Assembly: GCA_000331325.2 (NCBI GenBank)
Contig: CM003434.1
Span: forward strand, 1,420,005-1,484,004
DNA from: Crithidia fasciculata
Taxonomy: Eukaryota; Euglenozoa; Kinetoplastea; Trypanosomatida; Trypanosomatidae
DNA length: 64,000 bases
Reading direction: 5' to 3'
Under the pieces are notes generated by a model. That model did not search any database and was not told where the DNA came from. It was given only the letters and a program-made list of their open reading frames with translations. Positions within the stretch are counted from its first letter, which is position 1, and each line of letters starts with the position of its first letter. The position numbers and the translations under genes were made by a program. Shown here piece by piece: positions 9,947 through 18,545 of this stretch.

Positions 9947-12900
9947 CTACTTTCTGCGGGCTGCGGCAGCCTCAGAGTACGGCTCCTTCTTCATCCGCCG
10001 CCGCCGCTGCAGTGGATCGACTGGTCCCGCCATCTCGACCGAGGAGAGTCGACTTCCCGCCGCCCGCACCGTTTCCAGTCGTGAGCCGGAGTGCACACGC
10101 GACTTCTCTGGTGTTCTCCGGTGGCGGTAGCGGTTCAGGTGGTAAAGCAGCGTGTCCTCCTCGGGTGTAGGCTGTGTGATAAGGGGTTGCCGCAGGCGTC
10201 GCATCATCGACGACCAAATCGAGCCTTGGTGCTGCTCCACGCCGTCGCTCGTTGTGGTCGATGTGGTGGTGGTGCTCGTGGAGGTGGTGGCCGTCGTCTT
10301 GGAGTCGCTCGTCGGCGTGGGGCTTTCCGACGCGCAGGAGCTCACACTGTGCTGCTCCTCCTTCTTTTCTTCTTCAGCGTCTCCGTAAGAGAAGGACGAG
10401 GCGCTGCCGGCATCTTCACTCTGTCCGTCAGTGTTCTCGTCACTCTCCTCTGCGTCGAAGGTGGATCGGCTCGAGGTGGAGGCAGTGGCGGTTGTGATAG
10501 TCGAAGCCTTGTCTGAGACCGACGGCTGAGAGTCCTCATCACTGCTGGAGGAGAAGACGGTCGGGGGCAACATGACAGCGGCGGGCACCACAGCAGGAGC
10601 GGTGGCGGAGCGCTGCCGCGGCTGATGCTGCTGCTGATGACGCATCGTGGGCACCGGTACGACTTGTGGGGCCGTGTGACGCCGGTCCCGCGGACTTTCA
10701 GCACCGGTGCGACCCGGCCCTCGTGACGACAGAGGTGGCAGCATGACACGTAAACCCAGCTTGTTGTACATCGCCTGCTCGGCTCTTCCATCCCTTCCCT
10801 TTGCAGCAAGCGATGTTGCGGCAGCTGCTGGGGCGAAATGCGCAATGTGTGGCTCGCTGGGGTCGCCAACGGTGTGTCGACGCAGCGGAGCCGGTGGCGC
10901 TGCACGCGGGACCTTAGGCTTCGTTGGCGTCGTCGCCTTTGCGATCACGGAGCACTGGTAGTCGTAGCTGGTTACCGAGCCACTGGGCAGCTGGGCCTCA
11001 CCGACAGCAGCGGCCGCATCGGACTCGTTCTTTTTTTCCTCTGATGGTGTCGAGAGGGTTTTCGGCGCACCACTTGTTGGCGGTGCCGCAGCGGACGCCT
11101 TGGTCGGTGTTGGTGGCTTTAAGACGGCGTAGCGGTAGAGGTCGTAGAGGTCGCCGTTAGAGCGAGCACACGGGCTGGCGTTTGCCCGCCGGCGGTCCTC
11201 GACGTGGACGGCAAGGGCACTGCTCACACTGGACGCATTCAGCTCAGGGGAGTAGCGTGTGCTGGGGGAAACGGAGCGACGGTGTGCGGTTGGTTCGTCC
11301 TCCTGCGCTTTACCGGTGAGTGCAGAGCTGCTAAGCGCTGTCGTGTTCGCAGTTGCAGCACCAGATGCAGCAGTGCTAAAAGCATTGTCTACAGTAATAG
11401 ACGCACTAGCTCGGGTGGCAGCAGTTGCCGCCGCGCTTGTGTTTGGTGCTGCCACGGCAGGCACCTTTGGAGGGAAGAGAAAGCCCGAGTACTTGGGGGC
11501 GAGGCTCTCGTCGTCTCGCACCTCAGCCGTCTCATTCACGGCGTCTTCTTTTGCCAGATTCGTAGAGGGTTGGTGGACAGCATTGAGCGATTTCGCCGCT
11601 TGTTGGCTGTCGCTCGAATTGTTTGCTCCTTGTGTCTTCTTGGCCTTTCCACTTTCGTGAAACTCTTCCACCTTCTCTTTCTTGGGCAGCGTGTCCTTTG
11701 AGAGCGAAGCTGTGACACACCGCACCACCCCCGCTCCTCCCTTCTCCTTCTTGTGGCCGCGGTGGGACTTCTGCTTCTCTTCTTCCGCCTTGTTGCTGGC
11801 GCTCTGCTTTGCCTGCGCTTTGGGGCAAAGGCAGATAAACGTTGCGGATGGTGGCGAGTATGGCGGGTTAACTGCAGCCGCCGCAGCAGCAGCAGCCGCA
11901 GCAGCCACTTTCACTTCTCCCTGTGGTGTAGTGGGGCCAACTTTGTAGCGCAGCTCGAAGGAGAAATCATTCGGCGAAGGAGAACGGGCCGTCGTGTGGT
12001 TGAGGGCCACGGCAGCCTTCGAAGGCGACGGCGAGCGCGGCGGTGACGCAGGTGGTGTTAATGTTTCAAATGCTTCACCCGCTGCGGTGGTGGGTGGCAG
12101 CTCTGTTGGGGCTGCGGTGGCGGCCAACATAGACGGGAAGACCGCTGCTTTTGAAGGTGAAGGGGTCGGGGAGGCGAAGGTCTGCGGTGGGAAGCTGTCG
12201 CTGAGAGGTCGGTGACGCAGCTCCAGCGGGATCAGCGGTGCCGCCGGTGTGCCGTCAGCTGGAATGATGCTCTTGTTGCTTTTGGTGTTGACGTGGGGCA
12301 CACAGCAATCAGTGCGCGGAAAGCGTGTCGCGATGTCACTTTTGCAGTGCAGGGTGACCGGCGGTGGTGGTGTACGGGGCCGCGTGTGTGTCGTTAATTG
12401 CGGTGAAATCGATGGGAAAGATTCAGCAGGATGGTGTTGCACCGGTACGGACGTGGCAGCAGTTTTTGCCGTTCCTGCTCCCGGCATCGTCGTCTTCAGA
12501 TTGCACATTGTGTCCGGCTTCTCTTTGCTCCCGTCTTCTTTGGACTTCACACTACTCCTCCTCGACGCTGATGCGGGTGGGGTGTGAGGCGGCTCAAAGT
12601 CGAAGTCGAAGAGGGGCCGCAGCGTCACACGAAAGCTGCTCTTCTTCTGCAGGATAGAAGCCGGGGCGGGTTCTGAGAGTGCAGGAGGCAGCACAACAGG
12701 AATACCAGCACTACCAGCAGCAGCAGCAGCGGACTCGGTGGCAGTGCTGGCAGGCTTCTTCTCAACGAAGCTCACGCTGCGACTTAATCGCTGCCGGCTG
12801 CTTCGCCCCTGCGAGGAGCTGCTATAGCCGGAGTCGCACGATGCCTCGAAGAAGCTCGGCGGCGGTGCGACGGCCGCCATGCCAGTGGGTGGCTCCAGCG

Positions 12901-13129
12901 GGGAGAGGAGCGGTGAGGAGGAGGGGTCTTCGAGCAGGTGTGTGTTACCGCTGCCCGGGCCGTAGCCGTTGCGCTTGTGGCGGTTGAGATTGCGAAAGGG
13001 CAGAGGGGGGCCGAGTTGTTCGCCCTGCGCGTTGACAGGGACCGCATAGCGGCGCTTGTTCCAGATGAAGACCTGGAAGGCAGCGATGTCCTGCGGAGAG
13101 GCAGCGGACATGGTGGGTGTGTCTGCCAT
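9947..13129 (-). CDS. Large Pro/Ala/Ser-rich disordered protein (1060 aa)
   Basis: Not recognised. The N-terminus is the most ordered part: about residues 18-32 read FQVFIWNKRRYAVPV, followed by a basic stretch. The rest is disordered: a run of about 11 alanines near 406-417, many SPSP and TPP patches, an acidic Ser/Thr block near the C-terminus, and a basic tail. A short unit recurs: aromatic, then YxV or CSV, then a TP-rich end (YKVGPTTPQ near 395, YAVLKPPTPTK near 667, CSVIAKATTPTKPKV near 725). SPSKAAV occurs twice. RRxS/T sites include SRRSSVK, HRRSVSP and LRRHTVGDP. The start is the first ATG (MADTP); the open frame continues upstream through a pyrimidine tract ending TTTTTGTAAG, probably the splice acceptor. 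Confidence 0.8.
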   Translation of the reverse strand: MADTPTMSAASPQDIAAFQVFIWNKRRYAVPVNAQGEQLGPPLPFRNLNRHKRNGYGPGSGNTHLLEDPSSSPLLSPLEPPTGMAAVAPPPSFFEASCDSGYSSSSQGRSSRQRLSRSVSFVEKKPASTATESAAAAAGSAGIPVVLPPALSEPAPASILQKKSSFRVTLRPLFDFDFEPPHTPPASASRRSSVKSKEDGSKEKPDTMCNLKTTMPGAGTAKTAATSVPVQHHPAESFPSISPQLTTHTRPRTPPPPVTLHCKSDIATRFPRTDCCVPHVNTKSNKSIIPADGTPAAPLIPLELRHRPLSDSFPPQTFASPTPSPSKAAVFPSMLAATAAPTELPPTTAAGEAFETLTPPASPPRSPSPSKAAVALNHTTARSPSPNDFSFELRYKVGPTTPQGEVKVAAAAAAAAAAAVNPPYSPPSATFICLCPKAQAKQSASNKAEEEKQKSHRGHKKEKGGAGVVRCVTASLSKDTLPKKEKVEEFHESGKAKKTQGANNSSDSQQAAKSLNAVHQPSTNLAKEDAVNETAEVRDDESLAPKYSGFLFPPKVPAVAAPNTSAAATAATRASASITVDNAFSTAASGAATANTTALSSSALTGKAQEDEPTAHRRSVSPSTRYSPELNASSVSSALAVHVEDRRRANASPCARSNGDLYDLYRYAVLKPPTPTKASAAAPPTSGAPKTLSTPSEEKKNESDAAAAVGEAQLPSGSVTSYDYQCSVIAKATTPTKPKVPRAAPPAPLRRHTVGDPSEPHIAHFAPAAAATSLAAKGRDGRAEQAMYNKLGLRVMLPPLSSRGPGRTGAESPRDRRHTAPQVVPVPTMRHQQQHQPRQRSATAPAVVPAAVMLPPTVFSSSSDEDSQPSVSDKASTITTATASTSSRSTFDAEESDENTDGQSEDAGSASSFSYGDAEEEKKEEQHSVSSCASESPTPTSDSKTTATTSTSTTTTSTTTSDGVEQHQGSIWSSMMRRLRQPLITQPTPEEDTLLYHLNRYRHRRTPEKSRVHSGSRLETVRAAGSRLSSVEMAGPVDPLQRRRRMKKEPYSEAAAARRK

Positions 13130-14076
13130 AGCTGCTCTGGCTGGCAAATACTTACAAAAAGAAATGGATAACAAATAATAATAAAAGGAAGAAAAGATCC
13201 AAAAAAGCTTACTAAGAGATCCGTGGCGGAGCGCTCAAGAGCATGGAGTGGAACGCTCAGGAGTGAAAAGCGGATAAAGAATAGAAAGGTACTGCGAAGG
13301 CGGGAAAGACCGCAACGCAGTATCAGCTACAGTAGAAACACCTAAAAAAGAAAATTTGGTTTCACCCAAACACACACACTCGCACGAGTGAAATCGCAGC
13401 GCGCGCACCGGTTCTGCTAACTTTTGGAAACCAGGTGGTGACCTTTTTAAAAAAGTAGAAAAGAATAAAGTGAAAAAGACGAACGATAATGCGCAGCTGA
13501 GTGCTTGATATGAGGAGCGCACCTGAGACCGCCACGTCGTATCTTTGAGAGAGAGGAGAAGTAGTGAGGAGTCGAAGGAGGGGAAACAGATGAGTATAGT
13601 AGCGTCACGTATGAAAATTGGGAAGGCGAGGAGCTTCAATTATCTATCCCGTTACAATGTATTCTGAAATATCACTGAAAGCGAGAGAGGCAGGTAGAGA
13701 AAGAGAGCACCGCTTGCTGCACTGGTGTGCTGTTTTGCGTCGTGTCACGCAGAAATAGTGACTACGATAGAGCTACACATACCTCCTAAAGGTGTAGCGG
13801 TTGGCAGTCTTCGTTATTGGCTTTTGTAACTGGCTAAACGTCGAGATGACGAGTTACGTGCGGAAAATGGAGAAAATGGAGACAAATAAAGCTCGGGTAG
13901 GAAACAGGAGCTCCGTAAAAAAGAAAAAAAATGACAATAACTTTAATAAGAAATAGAAGAAAGTTCCACAGAGCATGTGGAAGAGAGTCAAAACGGTCTC
14001 GTATCCGTTTACTTCCCCTTAAAGCTAGGGACGCCGCTCAAAGAACATCCACACGCACACGGAACTCTCTCCCTCG
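13130..14076. other. 0.95-kb spacer between the Pro/Ala-rich gene and the tRNA ligase
   Basis: No gene. Next to the ligase (about 13970-14076) the composition is balanced and is probably its 3' UTR. A good acceptor-like tract ending GCTTTCAG lies near 13670-13700. There is a further pyrimidine tract just before the downstream ATG. Confidence 0.6.
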
Positions 14077-16791
14077 TTAGCGAAACTGGAAGACGCCCGT
14101 CACGGTAAATCCCTCTGGTAATTGCACCACTTTGCGCTGCTGCCGGTCACCGGGGTAGGCCGTCTCGGAGATGAGCTCGTTGCTGTACTTGGGGGGCACT
14201 CCCTTGCGGTTTGCGATGGTGATGTGCGCGATCGGGTTCGCACACGGAAAGGAGGCGTCGTCCTTCCGCACCGTCACCGCCACCCCATCGCCATCCGCCA
14301 CGACCGTCTCCAGCGTCACCGTCACGGACTGCCCGAGCTTCTCTGCCAGCAGCACAAACATCACCGGGTCGGTTTCGCCGCCAAAGAATTTGGTCGTCAC
14401 GTGGAACTCGGACTGCACGACCTGTCCCTCGAGAAACTCGTACGGCACCACCGACAGCAGTTTCTCTACCTGCTTTGCATCCGGCAGGCCAATACAGGCG
14501 TAGAGGGGAGCCTTGGGGAGGTCGCACAGGAGCGCCTCGTAGCGGTGTGCCAGCGCAATGGCCTCCGCGATATCGGCGTCCATGATCGCGGGCAGTGTGT
14601 TGGTGCCGCTCTCCTGCAGCTTGTTCCACATCATCCGCACCATCTCCTCCAGCGGGGCGGTGATGTCGAGCTCCAGCAACACCTCGGAAGAGTCCTGCGG
14701 TGCCTCACAGGCGTGCACCGCCTTGCGAACAAAGGCGCGGATGTTGCGCTCCTCCGCCTGCCGCTCCTGCGGGGACAGCGTGGGATCGATGCGGATGGTG
14801 CGGTGGCCACTGCCGCGGCCCAGCACGCGTTCGATGCAAACATTGTAGAGCGCAGTCTCCCCGTCTGGGTGGTACCACGACACAGTGAGGCTGAGCGGGA
14901 GGTTGTCGTAGTCGTGGTTCATACGTGCGTCGAGGTTCATCTTGTCGATCAGCAGGTGCGTCACACCCGCCTCGGCATGGGTGGCCTGCCGCAGCGAGGC
15001 GAGGAACTTGTTGCGGTTGCCCGACTCGTCTTGGTTCACCCACCGAGGACGGTAGTTCGCCTTCTGCAGCAGCGCATAGAAGGCACGGCTCAGCGTCGAC
15101 TTGCCACAGCCCTGTGCACCCACAAATTTCACCACATCCAGGTCCTTGGTGTCGCTGCCCCACTGCACAGGGTCAGGCTGGTACTGTCCACAGACGTCGT
15201 AGAGCTCCGGATCGCGGTCCAGGTCGGCCTGGAACTCTTTTTGCAGGCTCAGCCAGCGGTTGCGGAGCGAGAAGAGCTCGTCACGCTGCTGACTCGGGGT
15301 GAGGCGGCGGGTCACCTGCAGCCAGGCCGCAAAGTGCAGAAGCCAGGGCATGCGCGTTGCCTCCCATTCTGTAAAGTACGATCGCAGCTCTGGCTTTTGC
15401 TGGCGCAGCTTCTTCCGCATCACCTCGGCGAGATCGCTGCCGGCGAGCTTGTGGTTTGTGATGGCCTCTCGCGTGGCACGCTCCATCACGTAGGGGTACG
15501 ACTTCTCCTTCCAGAGGCGCACCACCTTACCGGTGGCATCAGCGCCGTACATGACGCAGCCTTCGGAGTTGGGCCGGCGGCCGATGTCGTCGAGCAGAGA
15601 CGCGTAGTCGGCGCTGTTGTAAACGACGGCGTTGCTGTGGTGGGAGAAAGCGAGGCCGACCTCCGTGTGAACCGCTGCTGCGTCCTCTACGGCGAGACAG
15701 AGACCATCCTCGCGGGAGTACTGCGGGCCGTCCTTGACTGCTGCTGCTTCTGTATCCTCTTCGCTATCCCTACTTTGCGCCTCGAAGGCACGTGCGTTGG
15801 TGGTGATGGCGTAGAAGCGGAGCTCGTTGGCGCCTTCGTAGTCCACGAGGTGCTGGCTGTCGGCAAAAATCGCCTCGAAGCAGCTCGTCCACTTCCGCTC
15901 GTCGAGGATGGTGTGAAAGCGCAACGCCTGCGCTGCTGTCAGCCGGTGCGCGTTGGCTGCTGCTGCTGATGCCAATGCGGTGCTCTCGGTGTTGTGCTCT
16001 TGTGCTGCACCACCCGGCAGCATAGACCGCCAGAGGCGTGCAATCTTGACCGCGTAGGTGTAGCGCCGGCCGAGCCCCGCGTAGTAGGCCAAACAAGCAT
16101 CTGAGATGGCATAGTCCAACACTACATGCACATTCTTGCTGCCCACAATCCAAAATCGATTGGACGTATCATCCTCCTCAGCGCGGTTTGCATCTGCTGT
16201 TGCGGCACTGCTTGGGAGAGTGAAGGCAGCGATGTGGCCACACTCGCCATTCTCTTTTTCAATCGCAATGACCGTCTTCACCTCTGTCGGGTAGCCGTAG
16301 TCGCTATCACTGTAGCCAAACTTCCGCAGTCCGTTGGCTGCCCCCACCAGCTTGTATGCACTCCCTTCTTCCTCTGTGTTTCTCACGTAGACACGCGCGT
16401 TACCACGTGGCAGGCGCTCCCACACCTCCCTGTGCTTGCTGTAGACGATGTCGTCAATGCCGCCAATCGTCCTCTCCACCACCGCGAACTGCACAGCAAT
16501 ATTCCTGCTGCTTCTATCCTTGGCAGCAGGGAGGCGAAAGACTCGCCCTCGCTCACGGCAGCGCTTCACGTGTGCGCAGCTGGCCTCGAAGGCGTGCGGG
16601 ATGTCCACCGACTCCACCTCCAGCTCCAGACGAGAGGGCAGGTGGTGCGTGGGGTTCTGCGCGTTGTCCTCGCTGATGCGCGGCGGAGCAGAGAATCGAG
16701 GGCCGGAGTGGTGGGGCTTTCCCCTGCCCCGGTGGTTCAGGTTACCGCCCCTACCACGGCCGCCACCGCGTCCACTGCCAGCGGCGTTCAT
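14077..16791 (-). CDS. TRL1: Trimodular tRNA ligase, Trl1 type (904 aa)
   Basis: This enzyme seals tRNA halves after intron removal, using a ligase, a polynucleotide kinase and a cyclic phosphodiesterase in one chain. Visible modules: adenylyltransferase with nucleotidyl-lysine motif KENG (K179-G182), FWIVGSKN (213-220), EGCVMYG (410-416) and LWKEKSYPY (about 426-434); a kinase P-loop GAQGCGKS (558-565) followed by LLIDKMNLDARMN; and a phosphodiesterase with two H-x-T motifs, HVT (797-799) and HIT (856-858). All key residues I can identify are present. The N-terminus has an RGG-rich tail (about 7-24), which often binds RNA. The start chosen is MNAAG: a pyrimidine tract ending CACAAG sits one base before it, and it overlaps the 12 upstream codons of an alternative start. 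In trypanosomatids the known intron-bearing tRNA is tRNA-Tyr, its likely substrate. Confidence 0.93.
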   Translation of the reverse strand: MNAAGSGRGGGRGRGGNLNHRGRGKPHHSGPRFSAPPRISEDNAQNPTHHLPSRLELEVESVDIPHAFEASCAHVKRCRERGRVFRLPAAKDRSSRNIAVQFAVVERTIGGIDDIVYSKHREVWERLPRGNARVYVRNTEEEGSAYKLVGAANGLRKFGYSDSDYGYPTEVKTVIAIEKENGECGHIAAFTLPSSAATADANRAEEDDTSNRFWIVGSKNVHVVLDYAISDACLAYYAGLGRRYTYAVKIARLWRSMLPGGAAQEHNTESTALASAAAANAHRLTAAQALRFHTILDERKWTSCFEAIFADSQHLVDYEGANELRFYAITTNARAFEAQSRDSEEDTEAAAVKDGPQYSREDGLCLAVEDAAAVHTEVGLAFSHHSNAVVYNSADYASLLDDIGRRPNSEGCVMYGADATGKVVRLWKEKSYPYVMERATREAITNHKLAGSDLAEVMRKKLRQQKPELRSYFTEWEATRMPWLLHFAAWLQVTRRLTPSQQRDELFSLRNRWLSLQKEFQADLDRDPELYDVCGQYQPDPVQWGSDTKDLDVVKFVGAQGCGKSTLSRAFYALLQKANYRPRWVNQDESGNRNKFLASLRQATHAEAGVTHLLIDKMNLDARMNHDYDNLPLSLTVSWYHPDGETALYNVCIERVLGRGSGHRTIRIDPTLSPQERQAEERNIRAFVRKAVHACEAPQDSSEVLLELDITAPLEEMVRMMWNKLQESGTNTLPAIMDADIAEAIALAHRYEALLCDLPKAPLYACIGLPDAKQVEKLLSVVPYEFLEGQVVQSEFHVTTKFFGGETDPVMFVLLAEKLGQSVTVTLETVVADGDGVAVTVRKDDASFPCANPIAHITIANRKGVPPKYSNELISETAYPGDRQQRKVVQLPEGFTVTGVFQFR

Positions 16792-16792
16792 G

Positions 16793-16823
16793 CTTGTGTT
16801 TGCGCGGGGAAGACAAGGGGGAA
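16793..16823 (-). promoter_or_regulatory. Predicted spliced-leader acceptor of the tRNA ligase
   Basis: A minus-strand C/T tract (CCCCCTTGTCTTCCCC) is followed by GCGCAAACACAAG, with the AG one base before the ATG at 16791. It decides the start: the upstream in-frame ATG at 16827 falls before the tract and would be spliced away. Confidence 0.5.
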
Positions 16824-17934
16824 TCAAATATGTTAAGAAGAGTGGATAAGCTTAAGTGGTCTCGTACAAATAGTGGAGCAATGAATACAAAAAGTCTTGC
16901 AGTCGCGTAGCAGTCAGTAGGTCCTGGCAAATAGAAACGTAGAGGGGAGAAAAGTGAAGGCGGAGACATCTGCAAGTGTTAGAGAAGACTGGCAAGGGTG
17001 TTACTGCGAGGAACACAGAGGTTCAACTGTGTCGCTACAAGCAACAGTTCTTATATGTGCGATAGTTGGCGTAAACGTGCACGCCGCCGATGTAGAAAAG
17101 CGCCGAAGGTCTTCGTTACTTTTATTTTCCTTCTATCCCACACGTCCACACCATGTGCGCGCCGGCAAGAAACAACATTACGGAAGTCTACGCCAACGAT
17201 TTGGCGGCTTCTTAGGCTCATCAAGATACGTGTATCTTTCAACGTACAATAATCAACACGAGGAGTCACAGACACAGAAAGCCGACAAACGCATCTACTA
17301 GAAAAGCAAAGAAAATATATATTATTAATCACACGAAAAAGACAAGCCAGAAAAAAAAAAAAGACGCTGCCACAGATACATACAACTAAATCAAGATGCC
17401 ACACCGCAAATACCTCACAGCCACAATAGAAAAAAAAAAGGAAGAAGTAAGAGGTGGAAGAAGAAAAGATCAACTAAAGGAAAGGTAAGAAGGCAGGAGT
17501 GACCGTACGGTGTAAGAACGAGAAAAACAAAAGGCAAGCGACGGAGGAGTTAAGCCGTACGAGGTTCTGTAAGTTAAAGCCAAAAGAGTTCCATAGTAAG
17601 AAAAGGGGGGACAAATGGAAAGAGAGAGAGAGAGAGAGAAAAACAAAAAGAATGAGTCTGCACATGCATAAGAAAGAGAGGGAGAGAGAGAACTGTGTGA
17701 GAGGGACCAGATAACCGCCTAATCGGGTCTCACTGCTCCATCACAGTAATAGACACACAAACATCACTACATCGGAAATCAACGATCACAACAACAGCAC
17801 AAACATCTGCAAAGTGCTTCGTAGAAAAGGAAAAAAAAAAGAGAATATTGGTTCCAAGTCTTACCTTGTTTTTATTATTGTTGTGTACTTTAATAAAAAA
17901 AAAGAAAGAGAATGACCATAAAGAAAAGAAAGAA

Positions 17935-18075
17935 TTAGTGCTCGCAGCCACAGCACCAACAGTGTCCAGGTATGACTGGACACTCAGTGATTCGCACAGA
18001 CGTCACGAATGGCGAAGCACTGCAGCAAGTGCAAGGAGATTGTGTTCGACAAGCTTCAACAGGGAGAGTGTGCAT
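17935..18075 (-). CDS. Possible Cys-rich micro-ORF (46 aa, nine cysteines)
   Basis: From an ATG the coding strand is open for 46 codons, with nine cysteines grouped as CTCC in the middle and HCWCCGCEH at the end, a spacing that could bind metal. The cysteine codons come from TGC/GCA-rich sequence that also gives cysteines on the opposite strand, so chance is a serious alternative. The frame is open upstream without a nearer acceptor. Confidence 0.12.
   Translation of the reverse strand: MHTLPVEACRTQSPCTCCSASPFVTSVRITECPVIPGHCWCCGCEH
17961..17984. other. Perfect 9-bp hairpin
   Basis: Arms AGTGTCCAG and CTGGACACT flank a six-base loop GTATGA. It lies in a transcribed spacer and could fold in the RNA of either the upstream gene's 3' UTR or the ligase leader. 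Confidence 0.6.
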
Positions 18076-18545
18076 AAATACATCAGGGAGTGCGAGCGTT
18101 GTGAAAAAAGAGAAAACTACGAAGCCAGTAAGCAAGCCTTGGAATGAGTACACAATAAGGCAACGGCACAGAAAAAAATAAATAAGAGGACATGCAAATG
18201 AACGGACTGAAGTTGCAGCGCGTGAAGTGCGCCGCAACAAACACATAACAAATAAAAAGAAAAGAGAAAACAGTGGGAAGAGAAGCACCACGTTTCAGTG
18301 CTATTTCGAGGACAGAAAAGAAAAGCAGCGTCGTGCCAGTTCCTTCTCTTGAACACACGCACGTATCAAAAACAAGGAGAAAAAACGAAAGAGAGGCAGC
18401 AAGAAAGCACAAACAGATCATTTTGATTGTTAGGTTCGAATTCTGACATCTTCTCGCCCCTCCGACAGCCTGAAATAGATTTCACAAGCGGAAACCATCA
18501 CAACAACAACAGCAAGAGCGTACGTGAGACACAATAGACAACTTC

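Larger units (their letters stand above)
16792..18545. other. 1.75-kb spacer upstream of the tRNA ligase
   Basis: Two base-balanced islands lie at about 17000-17300 and 17730-18150. The first is preceded by an acceptor-like TTTGCTTTTCTAG near 17296. The second holds a perfect 9-bp hairpin and Cys-rich short frames on both strands, all listed separately. A (GA)n tract lies near 17621-17641. Confidence 0.6.

Noticed and set aside
14122-15969. 615-codon plus-strand frame
   Set aside because: Exact antisense of the tRNA ligase; a shadow of GC-rich codon use.
18430-18446. T-arm-like sequence TTAGG-TTCGAAT-TCTGA, possible tRNA
   Set aside because: No matching acceptor stem, D-arm or anticodon arm upstream, and two of five stem pairs are wobble.
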